Shown: positions 1 to 15,722 of the stretch, piece by piece | How the letters are laid out: each line of letters opens with the position of its first letter | Position numbering within the stretch: the first letter of the stretch is position 1 | Assembly: GCF_040054535.1 (NCBI RefSeq) | Contig: NC_090796.1 | Span: forward strand, 16,907,501 to 16,971,500 | From: Antennarius striatus | Taxonomy: Eukaryota > Chordata > Actinopteri > Lophiiformes > Antennariidae | Direction: 5' to 3' | Length of the DNA stretch: 64,000 nt | Made by a program: the position numbers and the translations under genes | The notes under the pieces: generated by a model | Database searches by the model: none | Told to the model about the DNA's origin: nothing | The model's input: the letters and a program-made list of their open reading frames with translations, nothing else

Positions 1-285
1 ACAAGAACGCAGGCAAGGTGAACGCAGGTGAAAGCTGCAGGCGTCTTGTTCTTACGTTCTTACAGACAGCTGGATCCGATATCTAAGGGATGCTAAATCT
101 GAAAAGACATTTCTTGGATATCATTTCTTATAATTGCCATAAAAATAATGTCATAAAAATAATGTTCTTAGTCATGATGACTCAGGGAAATATAAATGTG
201 GGCAATTGTAAACACAACAAATTAAATACCAGATTTATTTGTAAAGATGTTTCCAGTCTCACACAACCTTCCTCCATCATTCCAG

Positions 286-1046
286 GTGATGTGAAAGGAG
301 ACCTTCTGGTGGACATAGGTTCTGGTCCAACCCTGTACCAGGTGATGAGTGCCTGTGAGGTTTTCAACAAGGTGATCCTCACAGACATCCTGGGTGTCAA
401 CAGGAATGAGCTGAAGCTCTGGCTCCAGAATGAAGGAGGCAGTAAAATGGACTGGACCCCCTTCCTGAAGAAAGCCTGCGAGCTGGAGGGACGAAGGTCC
501 AACTCCATTACACTAAATATGAATGATCAGTGAATGAATTTCTTTGGATTACCGATTGATGAACTGAGGTCAAACAAAATTTATTGTTTTGATATTTTCT
601 CCTCCAGTCCTTCAGAATGGACAGAGAAAGCTGCCAGACTCCGTCAGGTGGTCACAGACGTCCTCCCTGTTGATGTGCACCGCCCTCAGCCTCTGGCCCT
701 CCACGCCCTCCCTCCAGGCGGGGCCGACTGTCTCCTGTCCTGCTTCTGCTTAGAGGCTGCTTGTACAAATGTTGCCTCCTTCAACAGAGCGTTGGGTCAC
801 ATTGGGGGGCTCCTGCGACATGGGGGCCACCTCCTGTTTTTCAGTACCTTGGAGGAGAGTTACTACTGTGGGGGTCCTGGATTAAAAATACCAGTGGTCT
901 CACTGGACGAGGCCCAGTTCTGTGATAGTGTCAAGCGGTGTGGCTACACCCTGATAAGTCTTGAGGTCTACACTTTGCCTCAGGACATAGAGCTAGAAAA
1001 TGATAATTTGACTGGGGTGATTTTTGTCAAGGCTAGAAAGAATTAA
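286..1046 (+). CDS. NNMT/INMT-like methyltransferase, copy A (exons 2-3; exon 1 lies off the window)
   Basis: SAM-dependent small-molecule N-methyltransferase of the NNMT/INMT/PNMT family, presumably cytosolic. Exon 2 is 286-496 and exon 3 is 608-1046, ending in TAA. Exon 2 opens after a good AG acceptor and encodes the SAM-binding glycine motif DIGSGPT followed by an acidic residue in LTD, as in family motifs I and II. Exon 3 carries the C-terminal half, with conserved SYY and the closing FVKARKN (compare the VARK ending of human NNMT). Both exons are open. The exon 2 donor (GTCCAACT) is a poor match to consensus, but the join keeps the frame and family alignment (EGR-SPSEW). Exon 1 would lie upstream of base 1. 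Substrate unknown: see copy B. Confidence 0.88.
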
Positions 1047-1500
1047 AATATTTAAGTATAATGATAATACTAATAATAACAACAACACCCAGACATATTA
1101 GTATCTTTGGTGGTCAGAGATTACTTTGTGATCCTCGACAGTTTTACAGCTTTCGTCTTCATGTTGTTCTAAATTAAGTTGAAAAACACATTCTAAAAAC
1201 ATATTTCCTGACAGGGTTCATGGATGAAATTAGAGGTCTTAAAAAAAGGATAACCAAAACTTTGGATAACCATGACCTGGATTAATGAGATATTATGGGA
1301 GTGGCTACATATAACATTTACAATTACAATAATTACAATAATAATAATGATAATAACTGTTATTATTATTATTGCTATTGTTATTGTTATTAATATTACA
1401 TAATTATAACACTTTTTATTATTTGTGTTCCCATGTCAGTTGGAATATATTTACACTTCACACCTGTTTTTTTTATGATTCATAAAATTAATTTCACTGT
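1047..1500. other. AT-rich spacer downstream of copy A
   Basis: No gene seen. The stretch is about 75% A+T with short (TAA/ATT) runs around 1320-1400. ATTAAA at 1042-1047 overlaps the stop codon of copy A and could serve as a poly(A) signal. The same spacer recurs after copies B and C. Confidence 0.6.
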
Positions 1501-1504
1501 GACA

Positions 1505-2336
1505 TGTCACAATACGTGTGAAGTTATATGAAATAATAGATATAATATTTATCACACAAAGAAATAATTTATATCAATCAGCAGTAATATATTTGTCTTT
1601 ACTCCGTTTCTCACGCTGAGATCAGTTAAACAAACACATAATGTCCTTGTTTTCCCTGCTATGTAGTGTTTTCAGTTATTTTAACATGCTGTACTAGTAT
1701 ATTAACATGTCAGTAAATAACTACAAAACTGCTGACGGCTGCTGCCTAATTTTGTTTTTGAAGTCAGGATCAAATATTGATCCCCATGTAAAGCAGATGA
1801 CGGTTTGAATAAATTTTTCTGATGTGTGTGACAGAATCTTGAACTAATTCCCCCACCAGGACTGTAAAAGAAAAGAAAAGAATACAAAAGTGGAAATTCA
1901 TATATAACAGGATCATATAATGGTGTATAATATATCACATTAATATAACAATATGCCTGTTTGAACAACATTTTAATAACTATGACTACATACCGATTAA
2001 TATAACAATATAATATATTTTTATATTCTTCAGCTGGGCAGCTGGCATTATAGAAATCTGGACTTCTATGATGGCGACCTAGGGTAGAACCTGAACAGCA
2101 CGCTGCAGGACCTGCTGCGCATGAACAGTGTACCCATCATCCTCAACAACAACGCGGTGGTGCCCCCACCAGAGCCCAACAGCAACTTGCAGAGGGTAAA
2201 TGTGGGTAAAGATATCTGAAGAGGGGGGTGGCACCGGTTTGAAGGTGCTGATGATGGCAGCAGGCCTGGAGGAGGAGCTGGTCGTCCATACGCTTCTGCC
2301 ATCCTTCCTCACCTCTGCTCTGCCCTCTGACCTTTA
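1505..2336 (+). pseudogene. Truncated aldh18a1 fragment 1 (intron 2 part plus exon 6)
   Basis: Two blocks match the intact aldh18a1 gene downstream. Roughly 1505-1930 resembles its intron 2 (about 9755-10530), including shared stretches around the AACATGCTGTACTA motif. About 2033-2336 resembles exon 6 plus the start of intron 6 (11442-11695). Exons 3-5 between the blocks are missing, so the copy arose from DNA with an internal deletion and is not a processed retrocopy. In the exon 6 reading frame there is an in-frame TAG at 2085-2087. The acceptor (TTCTTCAG) and the GTAAAT/GTGGGT donor pair are still recognisable. It cannot make a P5CS domain. Confidence 0.85.
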
Positions 2337-2399
2337 AGAACAACGTGGTTTCATTCGCTGGACAGTGGACCAGCTCTGTATTCTCTGAAAACCTGAGTG

Positions 2400-2886
2400 C
2401 CAACATCTCTCAACCCCGTCACGCCAGGCGTATAACAGCCCCATCAGCCACAGACTGATGGGGCTCTTACATACCGAAGTTATACCGAAGTTAACCACAG
2501 AACGCCACAGGAAGTCTCTTCTACCTGTGGCCAACAAATGGTATAACTCCTCCCCTTCCTGCAGGGAGAACAGCGAGAGTTCACCATGCATCATCCATTA
2601 ATATTAACATTTACAGTTTTTAACATCATGAACTTCAACATCATGGTCACTGTCAGGTGCACTACATCCCGACAAATCGTCTGGACCTAACTTACTTTTA
2701 CCCTTTGACATTTTACAATTATATTGTCACCTATTTTGTGTTCATTTCATTGTGTTGTTATTGATAACTATATTCTGTTCAGTGTTTATATTCATATGTT
2801 TAATTTCTATTAACTGTATTTCTTTGGAGCAACCTGGAACCAGAGTTTCCTTTGGGATTAATAAAGTTTGGTCTTGTCTTGTTCTA
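2400..2886 (+). mobile_element. LINE 3'-end fragment, copy 1 (CR1/L2/Rex-like)
   Basis: About 2430-2570 reads, in fragments, like the C-terminal tail of a non-LTR reverse transcriptase (SHRLMGLL, then ERHRKSLLPVANKWYN). It is followed by an AT-rich 3' UTR and a typical LINE 3' terminus: TTTGGGATTAATAAAGT followed by short TCTTG repeats at about 2851-2885. Such GGGAT-AATAAAG tails with short tandem ends are known from fish CR1/L2/Rex1-type elements. The exact clade is not determined. The same fragment recurs in unit 2, so insertion predates the tandem duplication. Confidence 0.5.
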
Positions 2887-3090
2887 TAACAGTGCCAGAA
2901 GAAAACCATTTGCATTTGAGTGTCAACACCTCAGATCATATGCACATTTGTGCCACCAGGCATTCCATTTTAGCATGAACATGACTGAAGACGAAGATTA
3001 AATAAGATTATCACATCTGCTATAAGGCCAAACTTCAGACACACAGTGGAGTCAAAGGGTAGCACCAGTAGGCTTAGCAGAGGCAGCATA

Positions 3091-4677
3091 ATGGAAGAGA
3101 GGGCAACACAGGAGGCCGGGGAAACCTGCCATGAGGGATTTGATCCAGCAACATATCTAAAGAATTTCTACTCTCCAGAAGAGGCTCTCTTGGACCGAGA
3201 GGACAGCATTTGTTCCTGGATGATGGCCCGACTGCAGAGAGTCTTCAATGAAGGTAAGGCGAAGCAGGGGTGCTTCATTGTATTTTGGTTGTGGTGAAGG
3301 TGACTCCAGTGTTACGCCGCTGTCAGGTTTAATTGCATCAAGAGTTGCACCTTCTTGGTTCTATCCTGAGGTTCCTTCAACTCACAGAAGGGGTCATAGA
3401 CAGCGGGGTAAACACAGCTGCCCCGGATCCATTTTTGTCACGGTCTCCTGCATCTTGGATTCCCTGTAGCGTCCTGGTGGAGTATGGATTGATAAATCCC
3501 CCCCTTGGTCCTCAAGTTGGACATTCCCAAATGGTTCTGTGCCCAGCTTTTAACAGCTTCATTCTTCTTCATCTGAACACGTTCTGTTGTTCTCAGCCCA
3601 ATTCAGGACCTTGGCTGAGTGCTACTGCTAGACAAGAACGCAGGCAAGGTGAACGCAGGTGAAAGCTGCAGGCGTCTTGTTCTTACGTTCTTACAGACAG
3701 CTGGATCCGATATCTAAGGGATGCTAAATCTGAAAAGACATTTCTTGGATATCATTTCTTATAATTGCCATAAAAATAATGTCATAAAAATAATGTTCTT
3801 AGTCATGATGACTCAGGGAAATATAAATGTGGGCAATTGTAAACACAACAAATTAAATACCAGATTTATTTGTAAAGATGTTTCCAGTCTCACACAACCT
3901 TCCTCCATCATTCCAGGTGATGTGAAAGGAGACCTTCTGGTGGACATAGGTTCTGGTCCAACCCTGTACCAGGTGATGAGTGCCTGTGAGGTTTTCAACA
4001 AGGTGATCCTCACAGACATCCTGGGTGTCAACAGGAATGAGCTGAAGCTCTGGCTCCAGAATGAAGGAGGCAGTAAAATGGACTGGACCCCCTTCCTGAA
4101 GAAAGCCTGCGAGCTGGAGGGACGAAGGTCCAACTCCATTACACTAAATATGAATGATCAGTGAATGAATTTCTTTGGATTACCGATTGATGAACTGAGG
4201 TCAAACAAAATTTATTGTTTTGATATTTTCTCCTCCAGTCCTTCAGAATGGACAGAGAAAGCTGCCAGACTCCGTCAGGTGGTCACAGACGTCCTCCCTG
4301 TTGATGTGCACCGCCCTCAGCCTCTGGCCCTCCACGCCCTCCCTCCAGGCGGGGCCGACTGTCTCCTGTCCTGCTTCTGCTTAGAGGCTGCTTGTACAAA
4401 TGTTGCCTCCTTCAACAGAGCGTTGGGTCACATTGGGGGGCTCCTGCGACATGGGGGCCACCTCCTGTTTTTCAGTACCTTGGAGGAGAGTTACTACTGT
4501 GGGGGTCCTGGATTAAAAATACCAGTGGTCTCACTGGACGAGGCCCAGTTCTGTGATAGTGTCAAGCGGTGTGGCTACACCCTGATAAGTCTTGAGGTCT
4601 ACACCCTGCCTCAGGACATAGAGCTAGAAAATGATAATTTGACTGGGGTGATTTTTGTCAAGGCTAGAAAGAATTAA
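3091..4677 (+). CDS. NNMT/INMT-like methyltransferase, copy B (complete, 3 exons, 270 aa)
   Basis: Complete gene: exon 1 3091-3253, exon 2 3917-4127, exon 3 4239-4677. The joined CDS is 813 nt (270 aa), close to human NNMT (264) and INMT (263). The ATG at 3091 is chosen because copy C has its ATG at the same place, whereas the possible upstream in-frame ATG of copy C is ATA here. Exon 1 has the family tyrosines in FDPATYLKNFY (Y22 and Y27). Exon 2 has the SAM motif DIGSGPT (64-70) and the acidic D88 in LTD. In the substrate pocket, the position I align with Asp197 of human NNMT is Ser204, so nicotinamide is unlikely to be the substrate; INMT-like amines are one alternative. The exon 1 donor is GTAAGG and the exon 2 donor is the weak GTCCAACT. 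Introns are 663 and 111 bp. Confidence 0.92.
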
Positions 4678-5185
4678 AATATTTAAGTATAATGATAATA
4701 CTAATAATAACAACAACAACACCCAGACATATTAGTATCTTTGGTGGTCTGAGATTACTTTGTGATCCTCGACAGTTTTACAGCTTTCGTTTTCATGTTG
4801 TTCTAAATTAAGTTGAAAAACACATTCTAAAAATATATTTCCTGACAGGGTTCATGGATCAAATTAGAGGTCTTAAAAAATGGATAACCAAAACTTTGGA
4901 TAACCATGACCTGGATTAATGAGATATTATGGGAGTGGCTACATATAACATTTACAATTACAATAATTACAATAATAATAATGATAATGATAACTATTAT
5001 TATTATTACATAATTATTACAATTACTATTAATTGTGTTCCCATGTCAGTTGGAATATATTTACACTTCTGACCTGTTTTTTTATGACTCATGATTCATT
5101 ACTCTCCTCCATGGCTGTGTTAAACATCTCCATCTTCTCAATGTACACATTTGCAGTTGTTTTGCTGCTGGGCTTGTTAATTTCA
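4678..5185. other. AT-rich spacer downstream of copy B
   Basis: Counterpart of 1047-1500, with ATT/TAA-rich runs near 4970-5010. It contains the extra stretch at about 5098-5174 that unit 1 lacks. No open frame or gene signal is seen. Confidence 0.6.
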
Positions 5186-5189
5186 CTGT

Positions 5190-6025
5190 GACACATCACA
5201 ATACATGTGAAGTTATATGAAATAATAGATATAATATTTATCACACAAAGAAATAATTTATATCAATCAGCAGTAATATATTTGTCTGTACTCCGTTTCT
5301 CACGCTGAGATCAGTTAAACAAACACATAATGTCCTTGTTTTCCCTGCTATGTAGTGTTTTCAGTTATTTTAACATGCTGTACTAATAAATTAACATGTC
5401 AGTAAATAACTACAAAACTGCTGACGGCTGCTGCCTAATTTTGTTTTTGAAGTCAGGATCAAATATTGATCCCCATGTAAAGCAGATGACGGTCTGAATT
5501 AATTTTTCTGATGTGTGTGACAGAATCTTGAACTAATTCACCCACCAGGACTGTAAAAGAAAAGAAAAGAATATAAAAGTGGAAATTCATATATAACAGG
5601 ATCATATAATGGTATATAATACATCACATTAATATAACAATATGCCTGTTTGAACAACATTTTAATAACTATGACAACATACCGATTAATATAACAATAT
5701 AATATATTTTTATATTCTTCAGCTGGGCAGCTGGCATTATACAAATCTGGACTTCTATGATGGCGACCTAGGGTAGAACCTGAACAGCACGCTGCAGGAC
5801 CTGCTGCGCATGAACAGTGTACCCATCATCATCAACAACAACGCGGTGGTGCCCCCACCAGAGCCCAACAGCAACTTGCAGAGGGCAAATGTGGGTAAAG
5901 ATATCTGAAGAGGGGGGTGGCACCGGTTTGAAGGTGCTGATGATGGCAGCAGGCCTGGAGGAGGAGCTGGTCGTCCATACGCTTCTGCCATCCTGCCTCA
6001 CCTCTGCTCTGCCCTCTGACCTTTA
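5190..6025 (+). pseudogene. Truncated aldh18a1 fragment 2
   Basis: Second copy of the fragment seen at 1505-2336, offset by 3689 bp. It has the same join of intron 2-like DNA to exon 6, the same in-frame TAG (5774-5776) and the same missing exons 3-5. The truncation and stop therefore existed before the unit was duplicated. At the former exon 6 donor the first GT has changed to GC (GGGCAAAT), while the second donor GTGGGT is kept. Confidence 0.85.
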
Positions 6026-6088
6026 AGAACAACGTGGTTTCATTCGCTGGACAGTGGACCAGCTCTGTATTCTCTGAAAACCTGAGTG

Positions 6089-6575
6089 CCGACATCTCTC
6101 AACCCCGTCACGCCAGGCGTATAAGAGCCCCATCAGCCACAGACTGATGGGGCTCTTACATACCGAAGTTATACCGAAGTTCACCAAAGAACGCCACAGG
6201 AAGTCTCTTCTACCTGTGGCCAACCAATGGTATAACTCCTCCCCTTCCTGCAGGGAGAACAGCGAGAGTTCACCATGCATCATCCATTAATATTAACATT
6301 TACAGTTTTTAACATCATGAACTTCAACATCATGGTCACTGTCAGGTGCACTACATCCCGACAAATCGTCTGGACCTAACTTACTTTTACCCTTTGACAT
6401 TTTACAATTATATTGTCACCTATTTTGTGTTCATTTCATTGTGTTGTTATTGATAACTATATTCTGTTCAGTGTTTATATTCATATTTTGAATTTCTATT
6501 AACTGTATTTCTTTGGAGCAACCTGGAACCAGAGTTTCCTTTGGGATTAATAAAGTTTGGTCTTGTCTTGTTCTA
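6089..6575 (+). mobile_element. LINE 3'-end fragment, copy 2
   Basis: Near-identical copy of the fragment at 2400-2886, with the same AATAAAG plus TCTTG tail at about 6540-6575. It was carried along by the tandem duplication and is not an independent insertion. It lies about 200 bp upstream of exon 1 of copy C, so it may form part of that gene's upstream region. Confidence 0.5.
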
Positions 6576-6779
6576 TAACAGTGGCAGAAGAAAACCATTT
6601 GCCTTTGAGTGTCAACACCTCAGATCGCATGCAGTTTAGTGCCACCAGGCATTCCATTTTGGCATGAACATGACTGAAGACGAAGATTAAATAAGATTAT
6701 CACATCTGCTATGAAGCCAAACCTCAGACACACAGTGGAGTCAAAGGGTAGCACCGGTAGGCTTAGCAGAGGCAGCATA

Positions 6780-8366
6780 ATGGAAGAGAGGGCAACACAG
6801 GAGGCCGGGGAAACGTGCCATGAGGGATTTGATCCTGCAACATATCTAAAGAATTTCTACTCTCCAGAAGAGGCTCTCTTGGACCGAGAGGACAGCATTT
6901 GTTCCTGGATGATGGCCCGACTGCAGAGAGTCTTCAATGAAGGTAAGGCGAAGCAGGGGTTCTTCATTGTATTTTGGTTGTTGTGAAGGTGACTCCAGTG
7001 TTACGCCGCTGTCAGGTTTAATTGCATCAAGAGTTGCACCTTCTTGGTTCTATCCTGAGGTTCCTTCAACCCGCAGAAGGGGTCATAGACAGCGGGGTAA
7101 ACACAGCTGCCCCGGATCCATTTTTGTCACGGTCTCCAGTATCTTGGATTCCCTGTAGCGTCCTGGTGGAGTATGGATTGATAAATCCCCCCCTCGGTCC
7201 TCAAGTTGGACATTCCCAAATGGTTCTGTGCCCAGCTTTTAACAGCTTCATTCTTCTTCATCTGAACACGTTCTGTTGTTCTCAGCCCAATTCAGGACCT
7301 TGGCTGAGTGCTACTGCTAGACAAGAACGCAGACAAGGTGAACGCAGGTGAAAGCTGCAGGCGTCTTGTTCTTACGTTCTTACAGACAGCTGGATCCGAT
7401 ATCTAAGGGATGCTAAATCTGAAAAGACATTTCTTGGATATCATTTCTTATAATTGTCATAAAAATAGTGTCATAAAAATAATGTTCTTAGTCTCGATGA
7501 CTCAGGGAAATATAAATGTGGGCAATTGTAAACACAACAAATTAAATACCAGATTTATTTGTAAAGATGTTTCCAGTCTCACACAACCTTCCTCCATCAT
7601 TCCAGGTGATGTGAAAGGAGACCTTCTGGTGGACATAGGTTCTGGTCCAACCCTGTACCAGGTGATGAGTGCCTGTGAGGTTTTCAACAAGGTGATCCTC
7701 ACAGACATCCTGGATGTCAACAGGAATGAGCTGAAGCTCTGGCTCCAGAATGAAGGAGGCAGTAAAATGGACTGGACCCCCTTCCTGAAGAAAGCCTGCG
7801 AGCTGGAGGGACGAAGGTCCAACTCCATTACACTAAATATGAATGATCAGTGAATGAATTTCTTTGGATTACCGATTGATGAACTGAGGTCAAACAAAAT
7901 TTATTGTTTTGATATTTTCTCCTCCAGTCCTTCAGAATGGACAGAGAAAGCTGCCAGACTCCGTCAGGTGGTCACAGACGTCCTCCCTGTTGATGTGCAC
8001 CGCCCTCAGCCTCTGGCCCTCCACGCCCTCCCTCCAGGCGGGGCCGACTGTCTCCTGTCCTGCTTCTGCTTAGAGGCTGCTTGTACAAATGTCGCCTCCT
8101 CCAACAGAGCGTTGGGTCACATTGGGGGGCTCCTGCGACATGGGGGCCACCTCCTGGTCTTGGGTGTCTTAGAGGAGATTTACTATTGTGCTGGTCCTGG
8201 TGTATGGATACCAGTGGTCTCACTGGACGAGGCCCAGTTCTGTGATAGTGTCAAGCGGTGTGGCTACACCCTGATCAGGCATGAAGTCTACACCCTGCCT
8301 CAGGACATAAAGAGAGAGAATGATAATTTGACTGGGGTGATTTTTGTCAAGGCTAGAAAGAATTAA
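6780..8366 (+). CDS. NNMT/INMT-like methyltransferase, copy C (complete, 270 aa, diverged pocket)
   Basis: Exon 1 6780-6942, exon 2 7606-7816, exon 3 7928-8366; 813 nt, 270 aa, same structure and start as copy B. Exons 1 and 2 differ from B by only a few bases, including Gly91 to Asp after the LTD motif, which restores the Asp that human NNMT has there. Exon 3 instead has a dense block of change between 8091 and 8320: about 26 base differences, most of them replacing residues. Residues 202-218 change from FFSTLEESYYCGGPGLK to VLGVLEEIYYCAGPGVW. That segment lines the acceptor-substrate pocket in NNMT/INMT/PNMT structures. The position aligned with human NNMT Asp197 is Gly here. A different substrate preference from copies A and B is plausible but not proven. 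Confidence 0.92.
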
Positions 8367-8660
8367 AATATTTAAGTATAATGATAATACTAATAATAAC
8401 AACAACACCCAGACATATTAGTATCTTTGGTGGTCAGAGATTACTTTGTGATCCTCGAACGTTTTACAGCCTTTGTCTTCATGTTGTTCTAAGTTAAGTT
8501 GAAAAACACATTCTTAAAATATATTTCCTGACAGGGTTCATGGATGAAATTAGAGGTCTTAAAAAATGGATAACCAAAACTTTGGATAACCATGACCTGG
8601 ATTAATGAGATATTATGGGAGTGGCTACATATAACATTTGCAATTACAATAATTACATTA

Positions 8661-8661
8661 C

Positions 8662-8703
<42 letters not shown>
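8661..8703. repeat. (AAT)n microsatellite
   Basis: About 14 uninterrupted AAT units. It sits where unit 3 of the array stops matching units 1 and 2, so it may mark the duplication breakpoint region. Confidence 0.95.
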
Positions 8704-8705
<2 letters not shown>

Positions 8706-8750
8706 ATAATTGTTACAATTAATTATTATCAATTGTGTTCCCATGTCAGT

Positions 8751-9428
8751 TGGAATAAAAATGTAAATATATCTACAGTACTGTATTTAAAGAAGATGGT
8801 CACTTTCGTTTTATTTCCGTGGGACTTACGCCACTTCCTGTTATTTTGGTCGCAATCTTTTTCTGTACTGAAGTTAATTTTTAGTGACAGCCTGCCTAAA
8901 ATGCTAAAAGTACCAGTGAATAGTTTGTCTGACATTTTTTTTTTTTTATTATCAACAGAATCAATTTACGTTTTCTTTCAAAAAAGGTTCAATAAAGTTT
9001 ATTGTGGGCCAGAGAATCGCGTCACTTCCGTTTTATTTCCGCGAGGTTCAGGCCACTCCCTACAAGTTCACCGCCAGTATTAAATTTAAAAAAACAACAA
9101 CAAATATTATATGAAATTGACATCGAGACTAGAAGAAACGATTAGACTGATTTATTTAATTATTTGTCATTTATCTGGACCGGAAGTGGAGCTGTCAGAA
9201 GATGCTGTGCCGCGCGCCAGCTGCCGGTTCCGGTTGAAAACTACCGTCCGAGTTTCATCAGCATCTTTCTGGTGGGGGAGGAGTCGAGTACCGGGGGAGC
9301 CCAACTCTGAGTTTGTAGGTGATAAAAGAAGAGTAAGGGGTCAAAGGGGATGAAAACGACTTTTTGAAAAAGTTTTCCCAGAGCAGAAAAACTCGGGACT
9401 GAACCGAACCGGAAGTCCAGGAGCTCAG
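8751..9428 (+). promoter_or_regulatory. Probable aldh18a1 promoter and non-coding exon 1
   Basis: TATA-less region with two CCGGAAGT ETS/GABPA sites (9180-9187 and 9409-9416) and several ACTTCCG variants, as in housekeeping mitochondrial genes. A consensus donor CAG|GTAAGC at 9428/9429 fits the end of a non-coding first exon; human ALDH18A1 also has a non-coding first exon. An imperfect direct repeat of about 45 bp occurs at 8802-8845 and 9021-9062, each copy holding the CGTTTTATTTCCG motif. The transcription start cannot be placed exactly. Confidence 0.55.
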
Positions 9429-9545
9429 GTAAGCGCGAGCCCTCTTAATGACCACCGACGAGGCGCCGCTCGGTGATGACGCTGTTTCTGCGGGTCCTGC
9501 CACCTGTCCAGGTGTTCGGGACCAGGTGACGGTAACGGAACCAGC

Positions 9546-15552
<6,007 letters not shown>

Positions 15553-15716
15553 ACCAGCATGCCCTCCACACCCCAGTGGCCTTGTTCTGATTGGTTTGTG
15601 TCCACCAGCAGCCCCCGCCCCCCCCAGAAAAGATCAAGACTTTACAAATGTCCTCAATCCTACCTCGGTTTGCATCTTCTGGTGTGAAGCCGCTCCTCAT
15701 TGAATAATCAAACAGT

Positions 15717-15722
15717 ATTAAA
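15717..15722 (+). terminator. aldh18a1 poly(A) signal ATTAAA
   Basis: Variant hexamer 165 nt after the stop codon, in an otherwise plain 3' UTR. No AATAAA lies between the stop and this site. Confidence 0.5.

Larger units (their letters stand above)
1..8750 (+). repeat. Tandem segmental duplication, three units of about 3.6-3.7 kb
   Basis: Near-identical sequence recurs with offsets of 3631 bp (unit 1 at 1-3631, unit 2 at 3632-7320) and 3689 bp (unit 3 from 7321). Unit 3 stops matching near 8750, just after the (AAT)n tract. Each full unit holds, in order: methyltransferase exons 2-3, AT-rich DNA, a truncated aldh18a1 piece, a LINE 3' fragment, and exon 1 of the next methyltransferase copy. 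Copies A and B differ in their exons only by a few silent bases, which points to recent duplication or ongoing homogenisation. Unit 2 carries roughly 75 bp near 5098-5174 that unit 1 lacks. The window opens inside the array, so more copies may lie upstream. Confidence 0.95.

Noticed and set aside
1702-1971. Short minus-strand frames in the array units
   Set aside because: They lie in intron-derived aldh18a1 fragment DNA and do not persist between units.
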